Positions 23,477-34,732 of a stretch of 64,000 nt of DNA are shown here, in pieces. The translations under genes were made by a program, and so were the position numbers. The notes under the pieces are model-generated. The model had not been told where the DNA came from. It ran no database searches and worked only from the letters and a program-made list of their open reading frames with translations. Origin of the DNA: Pseudonocardia sp. MH-G8 (GTDB lineage Bacteria; Actinomycetota; Actinomycetes; Mycobacteriales; Pseudonocardiaceae); NCBI RefSeq assembly GCF_002262885.1, contig NZ_NKYF01000006.1, positions 124,001-188,000 of the forward strand, written 5' to 3'. Positions within the stretch are counted from its first letter, which is position 1, and each line of letters begins with the position of its first letter.

Positions 23477-24940
23477 CTAGTGCACGCCTTCCATGTGGCG
23501 CACCATCCATGGGCTGAGCGCGAGCACGACCAGCCCGATCACGATCACGACCACCCCGTTGAGGCCGAAGTAGGCGAACTCGGAGTCCGGCGAGTAGAAC
23601 TTCGCCAGCACGCCCGACATCGACGTCCCGAGGCCCACGGAGAAGAAGTACAGGGCCATCATCTGCGCGCGGAAGGACTCCGGGCCGAGCTTCGTGGTGA
23701 CCGACAGCCCGATCGGCGAGATCATCAGCTCGGAGACCGCGAACAGCGCGAGGATGAACAGCACGGCCACGGCGGGCGTGCTCGGCCCGGTGCCGCCCGC
23801 GAAGATCAGGAAGAGCAGGAACGCCACGCCCATCCCGATCACGCCGAACGCGAACTTGCGCGGGGTCGAGGGCGCGCGGCGCCCGAGCCGCGTCCACAGC
23901 GCCGCGAACACCGGCGACAGGAGGATGATCCAGATCGGCTCCAGCGAGCCGATCCAGGACGCGGGAGCGGTCCACCCGAAGATCGTCCAGTCCATCCGCT
24001 CGTCCGAGTACACCGCGAGCACCGTGAAGATCTGCTGGAACAGCGACCAGAACGCCGCGTTGGCGATGAACAGCGGGATGTAGGCGCGCAGCTTGGTGCG
24101 CTCGCTCGAGGTCACCTTCGGGCTCGCGAACATCGTGGCGAAGTACGCGATCGACCCGACGACCAGGACGCCGGTGACCACGCGGGGCAGCGTCGCCAGC
24201 GTCACCAGCCCGGTGAGCGCGACGACCGCGATCACCACGACGATCGCCACGCCGATCCCGACGGCCTTGGGCAGCGCGGAGCGCGGCAACGGGTTGGGCG
24301 CCCGCCGGCCGGCGTCGCCGAGGTTGCGCCGGAACAGCCCGTACTGGAGCAGCCCCAACGCCATGCCGACGGCCGCGGCTCCGAACCCGACGTGGAACCC
24401 CACGGACGTCTGCAGCAACCCGGTGATGAGCGGCCCGATGAACGCCCCGAGGTTGATGCCCAGGTAGAACAGGGTGAAGCCGCCGTCGGCGCGCGGGTCG
24501 TCCTTCTCGTAGAGGATGCCCAGCAGCGACGAGGCGTTGGCCTTCAGCGCTCCGCTGCCCAGCGCGACCAGCACGAGGCCGACCGCGACGCCGGACATCC
24601 CCGGCAGCACGGCGAGCGCGATGTGGCCGAGCATCACCACGACGCCGCCGTAGAAGACCATCCGCTCCATGCCGAGCACGCGGTCGGCGAGCCAGCCACC
24701 CAGCACCGTGCTCAGGTAGACCACGCCGCCGTAGGCACCGACGATGCCCGTGGCGGTGGCCTGCGGCAGGCCGAGCCCGCCCTCCTCGAGGCTGTAGTAC
24801 AGGTAGTACCCCAGGATGAGGATCATCCCGTAGAACGAGAACCGTTCCCACAGCTCCACACCGAACAGGTTCGTCAGCCCGATCGGGTGACCGAAGACCG
24901 TTCGGCGTGATGCGCCGGCCGTCCCGACTGTGTCCGCCAC
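23477..24940 (-). CDS. Proton-dependent oligopeptide transporter (POT/PTR family)
   Basis: 487 residues with about 12-14 hydrophobic segments. The family signature VELWERFSFYGM (ExxERF proton-coupling motif) is near residue 30. YLSTVLGGWLADRVLG near 75 and FYLGINLGAFIGPLITGLL near 155 are the other POT motifs. It imports di- and tripeptides using the proton gradient. It follows the DUF3145 gene (69 bp) and precedes a secreted protein gene (13 bp) on the same strand. Confidence 0.94.
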   Translation of the reverse strand: MADTVGTAGASRRTVFGHPIGLTNLFGVELWERFSFYGMILILGYYLYYSLEEGGLGLPQATATGIVGAYGGVVYLSTVLGGWLADRVLGMERMVFYGGVVVMLGHIALAVLPGMSGVAVGLVLVALGSGALKANASSLLGILYEKDDPRADGGFTLFYLGINLGAFIGPLITGLLQTSVGFHVGFGAAAVGMALGLLQYGLFRRNLGDAGRRAPNPLPRSALPKAVGIGVAIVVVIAVVALTGLVTLATLPRVVTGVLVVGSIAYFATMFASPKVTSSERTKLRAYIPLFIANAAFWSLFQQIFTVLAVYSDERMDWTIFGWTAPASWIGSLEPIWIILLSPVFAALWTRLGRRAPSTPRKFAFGVIGMGVAFLLFLIFAGGTGPSTPAVAVLFILALFAVSELMISPIGLSVTTKLGPESFRAQMMALYFFSVGLGTSMSGVLAKFYSPDSEFAYFGLNGVVVIVIGLVVLALSPWMVRHMEGVH

Positions 24941-25008
24941 CGTTGCCGTCCTCCCGTTGCCGCGCAGAGGATCTGCCCTGCGATCCCGGCGATGCTAACG
25001 GCCGCGGT

Positions 25009-25497
25009 TCACCCCACCTGGTGCAGCAGCGTCATGGGGGCGCCGTCGCCCGCCAGCCGGAACGGCTCGAGCGCGTCGTCCCACGGCCCGCCGAGCACCT
25101 CGTGCACCCGCCCGGCGATCCGGTTCGCCGGCACCTCGGCGAGCATGCTGCGCAGCCGGTCCTCCCCCACCACGATGTCGCCGTTCGCGCTCGTGCGCCC
25201 GCTCCAGAGCCCGAGCGTGGGCACGTGGCAGAACCGCTCGCCATCGACCCCGGGGCTGGGCTCCTCGGCCACCTCGAAGCGCAGCATCGGCCAAGCCCGC
25301 AGGGCACCGGCGAGCGCCCCACCGCTGCCCGCGGGACCACTCCAGCTGCACTCGGCCCGCATCTGGCCGGGTGCAGCGGGCTGTGGAGCCCACTGCAGCG
25401 AGACCTTCGACCCGAGCACGCCGGAAATCGCCCACTCGACGTGCGGACAGACCGCAGTCGGCGACGAGTGGACGAAGACCACGCCGCGTGCGTTCAC
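25009..25497 (-). CDS. DUF3145 family protein
   Basis: 162 residues. Conserved actinobacterial stretches are RGVVFVHSSPTAVCPHVEWA, VSLQWAPQPAAPGQMRAE, WSGPAGSGGALAGALR and NRIAGRVHEVLGGPWDDALE. No membrane helix or signal. The function is not known in any organism I can name. ATG start at 25497. Confidence 0.93.
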   Translation of the reverse strand: MNARGVVFVHSSPTAVCPHVEWAISGVLGSKVSLQWAPQPAAPGQMRAECSWSGPAGSGGALAGALRAWPMLRFEVAEEPSPGVDGERFCHVPTLGLWSGRTSANGDIVVGEDRLRSMLAEVPANRIAGRVHEVLGGPWDDALEPFRLAGDGAPMTLLHQVG

Positions 25498-25585
25498 TGC
25501 AGACCTCCAACGTCGACGAGGAACGTCTTCCCCTACGCCCTCGCGACCCGTCGGGTCCGCCGATCTAGGTTGTGGTGATCAGTCT

Positions 25586-25647
25586 GCCCGGTGTGGCGCG
25601 ACTCGCGCCAGCCGGGCGGACGCCCGGGCGTGTCGCACGCCCGGGCG
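25586..25647. terminator. Double hairpin after the beta-helix gene
   Basis: Two adjacent stems: 25586-25617 (GCCCGG/CCGGGC outer and TGGCGCG/CGCGCCA inner arms) and 25621-25647 (12-bp perfect arms CGCCCGGGCGTG and CACGCCCGGGCG, loop TCG). They lie downstream of the minus-strand gene ending at 25656. Confidence 0.7.
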
Positions 25648-25655
25648 CTCACCGG

Positions 25656-26567
25656 TCAGGGCAGCGGCAACCGCCCCCCGTCCAGGTACGAGTTGTCCTC
25701 CAGCACCGCACGGCGCGACACGCGCAGCGGCGCCTCCTCGGCGTTGCGGCGGAACCGGTTGCCGGTGATCCGCACCTCGGCAGGCATCCGAGGCTCGTCC
25801 TGGCGCAGCGTGTAGCGACCGCCGCCGAGCACGTTGCCCCGGATCACCACGGCACCCTCGCCGGCCTCGGCCGGCTCCTCGGGCGCCAGCAGCACCGCGC
25901 TGTCGCGTCCGGGGCCCTTGCCCACCTCCACGGTGTTGTCCTCCACGAGCACGTCGCCGCCCGTCCCACGGACCACGAGCGCGGAGGCGTCACCCCCGGG
26001 TGCAGTGGCGCAGTCGTGGACGCTGCTGTTGCGCAGCCGCGCGGAGTCGCCGAGCCGGGCCCCGTCGCGCGTCACGTCCGTGATCTCCACGCGTTCGCCG
26101 CTCCAGTGGCCACCGCCGATCGCGGCCTCGGGAAAGTCCCCGGTGAGCGTGACGTCCTCGATCCGCACCGACCCCTCGCCCTCGGTGCGGATGCCGTAGG
26201 GCGTGCTGCCGTCGCCGACGATCCGGCTGCGTCGTACCACGACGTCCGGCGCCTCCACGACGATCCCGCCGTGCACCTCCCAGCCGTCCAGCACGACGCC
26301 TGCCACGGTGATCCTGCGCGGCGCGCTCGGGCACAGCGCGAGGCCGGCCGGGACGCCGACGCTGCCCCGCTCGGGGACCCGGTACGGACCCGCGGCGGCG
26401 CACTCCACCGCCGCCATCGCGGGCGCCAGCGCCACCGTGGAGGCGGGGACTCCTGGGAACGTCGTGCCGTCGGTCGCGACGAGGACGCCCGCCACGGCGA
26501 GGCCGCAGGTGGCCAGCGCCAGACCGCCGCGTGCGAACGCACGCGCCGGTCCCCGAGGCCTCGCCAT
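25656..26567 (-). CDS. Secreted right-handed beta-helix protein (pectate-lyase-like)
   Basis: 303 residues. The Arg-rich N-terminus, a hydrophobic signal segment (residues 14-33) and an Ala-rich linker are followed by about nine parallel beta-helix coils. Their repeating pattern includes VVVRRSRIVGDG, VRIEDVTLTGDF, LRNSSVHDCA, VLVEDNTVEV, VVIRGNVLGGG and VRITGNRFRRN. Such NosD/pectate-lyase folds bind or cut polysaccharides. No catalytic residues can be named, so a binding role is as likely. Monocistronic. Confidence 0.82.
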   Translation of the reverse strand: MARPRGPARAFARGGLALATCGLAVAGVLVATDGTTFPGVPASTVALAPAMAAVECAAAGPYRVPERGSVGVPAGLALCPSAPRRITVAGVVLDGWEVHGGIVVEAPDVVVRRSRIVGDGSTPYGIRTEGEGSVRIEDVTLTGDFPEAAIGGGHWSGERVEITDVTRDGARLGDSARLRNSSVHDCATAPGGDASALVVRGTGGDVLVEDNTVEVGKGPGRDSAVLLAPEEPAEAGEGAVVIRGNVLGGGRYTLRQDEPRMPAEVRITGNRFRRNAEEAPLRVSRRAVLEDNSYLDGGRLPLP

Positions 26568-26633
26568 GGCGCAGAGAGTACGGCCGGATGGCGGAGCTGT
26601 CGCTGCTGGGGTTCTACGAAGAGTGAATCGTTA

Positions 26634-27680
26634 TCACGATGTGTAGTGGACGACACCGGACTGCTCGAGGGTCGTCACGAGGCTCCGCTCGGCCAGCACC
26701 TCCAGGTGCGCCGCGGTCTCCAGCGTGGCGAGCATCGTGTTGAACAGGTCGAGCTCGGCCAGCGGCGTGTCCCGGCGCGTCCAGGGCAGCACCTGCGCCA
26801 CCTCGTAGGCGGTGGACCGGCCGGCCTGCACGGCGGCGAGGGTGGCGTCGAGCCGCTTCGCGTGGTGGGCGATCAGCTCGTCCACCCGCTGGTGCACGCT
26901 CATCCCGGTGGCCCCGTGCGCGGGCAGCAGCACCGCGTCCGGCCGGCTGCGCACCAGCTCGAGCGAGGTGAGGAAATCAGCCAGCGGGCTCGGCGGCGCC
27001 ACGGGCTCCAGCCCGAGCGAGGGCGTGATCCGGGGCAGCACGTGGTCGCCGGCGAACAGCAGCTCGCCGGCCGTGTCGGCGAACACGACATGTCCCCGCG
27101 TGTGCCCGGGCGTCGCGACGGCCTCCAGCACCCGGCGGGCCGGCGCGTCGGCGTCGACCACGATCTCGGCGCCGTCCTCGATCCACTCGTCGGGCAACGC
27201 CCAGTCGACCGGGTCGAAGGGACGCTCGCCGAGCGCCTCCAGCTGCCGGATCACCTCGTGTGCGCCCGCGCGACGCAGCCGGTCACGGTGCGCCGGGCCG
27301 GTCGGTGGCCGGTTCAGCGCCTCGAGGGAGGGCTGCTCGCCCCGCCCGACGGCCAGCGGCGTGCCGAACTCGCGGCGCAGCGCCACCGCCTGCGTGTAGT
27401 GGTCCCGGTGCGCGTGGGTGACCAGGAAGCGCCGGACGTCGCCGAAGCCCGCCCCGAGCTGCCCCAGCGCGGTGGCCAGGACCTCGCGAGCCTCCGACAG
27501 AGCCCAGCCCGCGTCGATCAGCGTGATGCCGTCGCCGTCGGTGAGCGCGTAGACGTTCACCGCGCGCAGCCCGTCGTTCGGCAGCGGCAACGGGATGCGG
27601 TGCACCCCGGGCGCGCAGCGGTACACACCGGGTGCCGTCCAGTCGCCCGCCGGGTCGTCCTCGAAGATCACGCCTGGCAT
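26634..27680 (-). CDS. Metallo-beta-lactamase-fold hydrolase
   Basis: 348 residues. A full metal set is seen: FLVTHAHRDHYTQA near 86 (HxHxDH), TPGHTRGHVVF near 190, LLFAGDHVLPRI near 205 (bridging Asp), and a late LPAHGATGMSVHQRV. The C-terminal ~70-residue helical domain (LAELDLFNTMLATLETAAHL) is that of LACTB2/glyoxalase II-like and RNase-like MBL enzymes. Cytoplasmic. Divergent from the AGCS transporter at 27868. Substrate unknown. Confidence 0.88.
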   Translation of the reverse strand: MPGVIFEDDPAGDWTAPGVYRCAPGVHRIPLPLPNDGLRAVNVYALTDGDGITLIDAGWALSEAREVLATALGQLGAGFGDVRRFLVTHAHRDHYTQAVALRREFGTPLAVGRGEQPSLEALNRPPTGPAHRDRLRRAGAHEVIRQLEALGERPFDPVDWALPDEWIEDGAEIVVDADAPARRVLEAVATPGHTRGHVVFADTAGELLFAGDHVLPRITPSLGLEPVAPPSPLADFLTSLELVRSRPDAVLLPAHGATGMSVHQRVDELIAHHAKRLDATLAAVQAGRSTAYEVAQVLPWTRRDTPLAELDLFNTMLATLETAAHLEVLAERSLVTTLEQSGVVHYTS

Positions 27681-27867
27681 CCCTCCTGCGCCCGGTGCGC
27701 CCCGGTGCGCCGGAGGGACACGTTACGTCGCGCGACCGGGCGCACAGGAAGGTGTGGCGAGCTGCACAGGGCCGATCCGTGGCGCATCGGCACACCGGGA
27801 TACTGCGGAGCGTCCGTCGCGTCACCCATTCGCGACACCCATTCGGACCCGGAGGCGACACCTCACC

Positions 27868-29370
27868 ATGACCGAAGCGATCCAGGCGGCCCTGGATGCC
27901 GCGTCCTCCTTCATCTGGGGGCCGTTCTTCCTCATCCCGCTCCTGCTCGTCGTGGGCGTCTACCTCACGGTGCGGCTACGCGGCCTGCAGTTCCGCGTGC
28001 TGTTCCACGCGCTGTGGCTGGCGCTCGTCCGGCGCAACGAGAAGGACGGCGAAGGGGACATCTCCCACTACCAGGCGCTGAGCACGGCGCTGGCCGCCAC
28101 GGTCGGCGTCGGCAACATCGCCGGTGCCGCGCTGGCGATCGGCGTCGGCGGCCCGGGCGCGCTGTTCTGGATGTGGGTGACCGGCCTGCTGGGCATGGCC
28201 ACCAAGTACAGCGAGGCGCTGCTCGGTGTGAAGTACCGCCGCCCCGACTCCAAGGGCGAGATGAGCGGCGGCCCGATGTTCTACCTCCGCCACGGCCTGG
28301 CCGAGAAGTTCGGACCCGGCACCGGGGGCGCGCGTGTCGGTATCGTGCTGGGCGTCCTGTTCGCCCTCTTCGGCGCCCTGGCCTCCTTCGGCATCGGCAA
28401 CATGACCCAGGCCAACGCGGTGGCCGGTCAGCTCGACTCCACGTTCGGCATCCCCACATGGGCCTCGGGCATCGGGATGGTGGTCCTGGTCGGCGCCGTC
28501 ATCCTCGGCGGGATCAAGAGCATCGGGCGGTTCGCCGCGGGCGCCGTCCCACTGATGATCATCGTCTACGTGCTCGCTTCGCTCCTGGTCCTGGCGGTGA
28601 ACGTCGCAGAGATCCCCGCCGCCGTGGCCCTGGTCGTCAGCGACGCCTTCACCGGCACTTCGGTGGTCGGGGGGTTCGCCGGCGCCACCTTCATCCTCGC
28701 GATGCAGCAGGGCATGGCGCGCGGCATCTTCTCCAACGAGTCCGGCCTGGGGACCGGGGGCATCGCGGCGGCCGCCGCCAGGACCGCCCAGCCGGTGCGC
28801 CAGGCGATGGTCTCCATGACCCAGACCTTCATCGACACCCTCATCGTGGTCACCATGACCGGGCTGGTCATCGTCGTCACCGGCGCCTGGAGCACCCAGG
28901 CGGAGGCCGGCGACGGCGCGCTGATGACCAACTGGGCGATGAGCGAGGCCTTCGGCGACATCTCTCCGGCCCTGGCGCCGATCGGCGGCTACGTGGTCGC
29001 GATCAGCCTGATGTTCTTCGCCTTCACCACGCTCGTCGGCTGGTCCTACTACGGCGAGCGGTGCCTGGACTTCCTGGTCGGCCGCGCCGCTGTGCTGCCC
29101 TTCCGGCTGCTGTTCGTCGCGGTCGTCTACGTCGGCGCCACCTCTGAGCTGGACCTGGCCTGGACGTTCTCCGACGTGGCCAACGGCCTGATGGCGGTGC
29201 CCAACCTGATCGGCCTGCTGGTGCTCTCCGGCGTGGTCATCGCCGAGACCAAGAAGTACTTCGCCGAGCCGAACTGGAAGGACCCCGACCTGATCGACGC
29301 GGGCGAGGCGATGACGACCGAGATGCCGATCGTGCCGCGGCGTCCTGGCCCGAGACACGGCCGGCCCTAG
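27868..29370 (+). CDS. Alanine/glycine:cation symporter (AGCS family)
   Basis: 500 residues from the ATG at 27868, with GGAGG 12 bp upstream. It has about 10-11 transmembrane helices. Family motifs: LSTALAATVGVGNIAGAALA near 75, MSGGPMFYLRHGL near 130, GIFSNESGLGTGGIAAAAA near 290. It imports alanine or glycine with sodium or protons. The 187-bp gap to the divergent MBL gene shows no certain promoter. A terminator follows. Confidence 0.94.
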   Translation: MTEAIQAALDAASSFIWGPFFLIPLLLVVGVYLTVRLRGLQFRVLFHALWLALVRRNEKDGEGDISHYQALSTALAATVGVGNIAGAALAIGVGGPGALFWMWVTGLLGMATKYSEALLGVKYRRPDSKGEMSGGPMFYLRHGLAEKFGPGTGGARVGIVLGVLFALFGALASFGIGNMTQANAVAGQLDSTFGIPTWASGIGMVVLVGAVILGGIKSIGRFAAGAVPLMIIVYVLASLLVLAVNVAEIPAAVALVVSDAFTGTSVVGGFAGATFILAMQQGMARGIFSNESGLGTGGIAAAAARTAQPVRQAMVSMTQTFIDTLIVVTMTGLVIVVTGAWSTQAEAGDGALMTNWAMSEAFGDISPALAPIGGYVVAISLMFFAFTTLVGWSYYGERCLDFLVGRAAVLPFRLLFVAVVYVGATSELDLAWTFSDVANGLMAVPNLIGLLVLSGVVIAETKKYFAEPNWKDPDLIDAGEAMTTEMPIVPRRPGPRHGRP

Positions 29371-29404
29371 CGCCGCGGTCGCGAGTCCCGCGCCATACCC
29401 CGGA

Positions 29405-29439
29405 CGCCAGGGGGCCGACCGCGAGTCGGCCCCCTGGCG
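29405..29439. terminator. Bidirectional terminator between the AGCS gene and nrdJ
   Basis: Perfect 15-bp stem (29405-29419 with 29425-29439) and a 5-nt loop CGCGA, between two convergent genes. Confidence 0.88.
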
Positions 29440-29454
29440 TTCAGGTCGGCGGCG

Positions 29455-32295
<2,841 letters not shown>

Positions 32296-32537
32296 GCTCT
32301 CCCTCTCCTTGCGCGCGTCCCGGCGGGCTGGGGTCCGCCGGGGTCGCGGTGCTGCGGTGCGGCTGGTGCTGGCGGCTGTGGCGGATGTGCTCGTGCTCGT
32401 GCGGTGACCGTGCCGTCGCGGGCGGTGGACCGCCGGAACGGGGGCACGGCTCGACGCCGTGGGACGTCGATGGGTGACGCATGACGGGGATGTGGCGAGG
32501 GCCGGCACGTGCCGGACCGGTCGAGCGGGCGGACCGC

Positions 32538-33002
32538 TCAGCCCGGTGGGTCGGCCCCTGGTGGTCTGCGCAGGTCGGCGATCTCCTTCTCGAAGTCCTC
32601 GATGGAGGAGAACGAGCGGTAGACGCTGGCGAAGCGCAGGTAGGCCACCTCGTCGAGATCGCGGAGCGGGCCGAGGATGGCCAGGCCGACCTCGTGGCTG
32701 GGGATCTCGGCGGTGCCGCCTGCGCGGACGGCCTCCTCCACCCGGTGGGCGAGCTGCTGGAGCGCGTCCTCGTCGACCGGCCGCCCCTGGCAGGCCCTGC
32801 GCACGCCGCTGACGACCTTCTCGCGGCTGAACGGCTCGGTGACACCACTGCGCTTCACCACGGCGAGCACGGGCTCCTCGACCGTCGTGAACCGCCGGCC
32901 ACATGCCGCACAGGACCTCCTGCGGCGCGTGGCCTGGCCGTCGTCGACCTCCCGGGAGTCGATCACCCGGCAGTCCGAGTGGCGGCAGAACGGGCAGCGC
33001 AT
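32538..33002 (-). CDS. nrdR: Transcriptional repressor NrdR
   Basis: 154 residues. The N-terminal zinc ribbon (CPFCRHSDCRVIDSR with CAACGRRFTT) binds DNA. The ATP-cone (VVKRSGVTEPFSREKVVSGVRRACQGRPV) senses dATP/ATP. The C-terminus (GLAILGPLRDLDEVAYLRFASVYRSF) is typical. It represses ribonucleotide reductase genes when dATP is high. ATG at 33002 chosen because homologues start directly at the first zinc knuckle; an ATG three codons earlier is possible. First gene of an nrdR-nrdJ unit. Confidence 0.97.
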   Translation of the reverse strand: MRCPFCRHSDCRVIDSREVDDGQATRRRRSCAACGRRFTTVEEPVLAVVKRSGVTEPFSREKVVSGVRRACQGRPVDEDALQQLAHRVEEAVRAGGTAEIPSHEVGLAILGPLRDLDEVAYLRFASVYRSFSSIEDFEKEIADLRRPPGADPPG

Positions 33003-33057
33003 CGGCACCATCCCCCTCCTGCTGAACCCCACCTCTAGACGAACAACAGGAGTGTAA

Positions 33058-33070
33058 CCACAAGATGTGG
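33058..33070 (-). promoter_or_regulatory. Candidate NrdR box
   Basis: CCACATCTTGTGG on the minus strand (arms CCACA/TGTGG), 56 bp before the nrdR start. It resembles the A/T-centred NrdR boxes of Streptomyces nrdRJ. A weaker partner (ACACTCCTGTTGT) lies just downstream. Autoregulation of nrdR-nrdJ is expected from known relatives. Confidence 0.5.
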
Positions 33071-33160
33071 GGCTAGGGAAAGCAGGACACCCCAATCGGT
33101 GCGGTATGTCGTCCGAACGGGACGAACACCACGAGAGCGCCCGGCCACGGGCGCGCAGTG

Positions 33161-33619
33161 TCAGTCGGAGGTCACTCTCAGCACCTGCCCGGGGCCCGGC
33201 GACACCGGAGTGAGGGAGCCCTCGGTGACGATCCGCTCGATCGGGGCGACCCGCTCGGAGACCTCGGCGGCCCGCGACGCGGCCGCGGCGTCGGCCAGCA
33301 GACCGAGGCCCACCACCACGAGCGCGGCCCCCACCGTGACGGCCAGCCCGGCCAGTGCCCGACGGACCCGCAGGAGCGCCCCACCCGTGGGCAGGACGGC
33401 GAGCGGGCGCCGGACGAGCACCCGCATCCCCGGCTCCGGACGCCGCGCCGGCCGGGACCGGCGCACCCGCGGCCGTTCGGCTTCCGCGGGCCGCACCGCG
33501 ACGGGCACCACGCCCGGCCGGACGGGGCGGGGCCCGCGCGCGCGCCGACGCGGTGCGTGCCGCCGCTCCCCTGCCCGCCGGTATCGGACCGGCCGCCCGC
33601 TCACCTCGTGCTCGTGCAT
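33161..33619 (-). CDS. Small single-pass membrane protein divergent from lexA
   Basis: 152 residues from the ATG at 33619 with GGAGG 7 bp upstream. The first ~85 residues are strongly basic (Arg-rich). One membrane helix follows (about residues 88-112, LAGLAVTVGAALVVVGLGLL) and then a ~35-residue outer tail. The place beside lexA matches Rv2719c of M. tuberculosis, an SOS-induced LysM protein that inhibits division. No LysM domain is evident here, only a short tail (VLRVTSD), perhaps a trimmed version. A LexA box lies 35 bp upstream, so SOS induction is likely. Confidence 0.75.
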   Translation of the reverse strand: MHEHEVSGRPVRYRRAGERRHAPRRRARGPRPVRPGVVPVAVRPAEAERPRVRRSRPARRPEPGMRVLVRRPLAVLPTGGALLRVRRALAGLAVTVGAALVVVGLGLLADAAAASRAAEVSERVAPIERIVTEGSLTPVSPGPGQVLRVTSD

Positions 33620-33653
33620 GTCGCCGCCTCCGCTTCTCCCGCTTGGCGCGAGC

Positions 33654-33669
33654 CAGAACAAGTGTTCGA
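33654..33669 (-). promoter_or_regulatory. LexA (SOS) box 1
   Basis: On the minus strand TCGAAC-ACTT-GTTCTG, a one-to-two mismatch version of the actinobacterial SOS box TCGAAC-N4-GTTCGA. It sits just upstream of the small membrane protein gene. Confidence 0.75.
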
Positions 33670-33729
33670 ACGTCTGTGCGGATGTCTACCACCACGGTCC
33701 GACAGAATCGAGAAACGCGGGCGTGTCGT

Positions 33730-33745
33730 TCGAACATGTGTTTGG
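33730..33745 (+). promoter_or_regulatory. LexA (SOS) box 2
   Basis: TCGAAC-ATGT-GTTTGG, 117 bp before the lexA start. It probably gives lexA autoregulation. The right half has two mismatches from the consensus. Confidence 0.7.
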
Positions 33746-33861
33746 CGACGAGCACGATCGGGGCTACCGTCGTCCGCAACGAGGCGTGGGTGCCCTCATC
33801 CCGGCATCCCGCCCACCGCAGCGGGCGGCCGGCGCCGCCCACGACGAGGAGGCGCGAGCAG

Positions 33862-34644
33862 ATGGCACGGGACGAGCCCGGCACCGGAACCGACCACGAG
33901 GCCGGAGCCGACACCCCGGACGCTACGCGCGGGAGTTCCGTCACGACGGCGCGGGTGAGCACGTTCCCCGACCCGCCCACCGCGCCCGCCGGGCTCACCC
34001 CCCGGCAGCGCAAGGTCCTCGAGGTGATCCGCGACTGGGTCGAGCGGTTCGGCTACCCGCCGAGCGTGCGGGAGATCGGCGACGCCGTCGGTCTGACGTC
34101 CACCTCCTCGGTGCACCACCAGCTGCGCACCCTGGAGCGGAAGGGCTACCTGCGCCGCGACCCCAACCGCACCCGCGCCGTCGACGTCCGCGGGCCGGAG
34201 GAGGTCACCGACGCGCCCGCGGCGGCCGTCGCCGGCACCGAGGACACCGCGGGCGACGAACTGCGACCCGCCCCCGCCTTCGTCCCACTGCTGGGCAACA
34301 TCGCCGCCGGTGGCCCGATCCTGGCCGAGCAGGCCGTCGAGAGCGTGTTCCCGCTCCCCCGCGAGATCGTCGGCGAGGGCACCCTGTTCCTGCTGAACGT
34401 CCGCGGTGACTCGATGGTCGAGGCGGCCATCACCGACGGCGACTGGGTCGTCGTGCGCCAGCAGCCGGTGGCCGAGAACGGCGAGATCGTCGCCGCGATG
34501 ATCGACGGCGAGGCCACGGTCAAGACCCTCAAGCGCCGCGACGGGCGGATCTGGCTCATGCCGGCCAACCCCGCCTACGACCCGATCGCCGGCGACGACG
34601 CCACGATCCTCGGCCGCGTGGTGGCGGTGATGCGGCGGCTCTGA
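33862..34644 (+). CDS. lexA: SOS repressor LexA
   Basis: 260 residues from the ATG at 33862, longer than most because of a ~45-residue acidic/Thr-rich N-terminal extension. The winged helix is LTPRQRKVLEVIRDWVERFG through VGLTSTSSVHHQLRTLERKG. The cleavage site is in LLGNIAAGGPIL (Ala-Gly). Catalytic Ser is in RGDSMVEAAI and Lys in GEATVKTLK. It represses DNA-damage genes and self-cleaves with RecA. It is divergent from the small membrane protein gene with two SOS boxes between. A 60-bp palindromic repeat follows directly. Confidence 0.97.
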   Translation: MARDEPGTGTDHEAGADTPDATRGSSVTTARVSTFPDPPTAPAGLTPRQRKVLEVIRDWVERFGYPPSVREIGDAVGLTSTSSVHHQLRTLERKGYLRRDPNRTRAVDVRGPEEVTDAPAAAVAGTEDTAGDELRPAPAFVPLLGNIAAGGPILAEQAVESVFPLPREIVGEGTLFLLNVRGDSMVEAAITDGDWVVVRQQPVAENGEIVAAMIDGEATVKTLKRRDGRIWLMPANPAYDPIAGDDATILGRVVAVMRRL

Positions 34645-34654
34645 GGCCGGCGAT

Positions 34655-34714
34655 GATCGCCGCATCGGTGCAGTGCCGGCCACATCCGGCCGTTTCCGCA
34701 CCCATCTGGTGATG
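34655..34714. repeat. 60-bp palindromic repeat, copy 1 (after lexA)
   Basis: Imperfect palindrome of exactly 60 bp that begins GATCGCC and ends GGTGATG. GGTGCA is near the left quarter and CCGGCC/GGCCG near the centre. It is the most diverged of four copies (others at 43642, 43776 and 44783). It starts 11 bp after the lexA stop and could also terminate transcription. Confidence 0.7.
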
Positions 34715-34732
34715 TTCACCCCGATGCGCGGG

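Noticed and set aside
25572..29147. 1191-residue open frame on the plus strand
   Set aside because: It crosses two real minus-strand genes and the AGCS gene in a wrong frame; only absence of stops in GC-rich DNA.
32296..32537. Cobalamin riboswitch before nrdJ
   Set aside because: A B12-dependent enzyme makes this plausible, but no B12-box-like sequence or matching fold could be seen in the gap; only a 14-bp palindrome.
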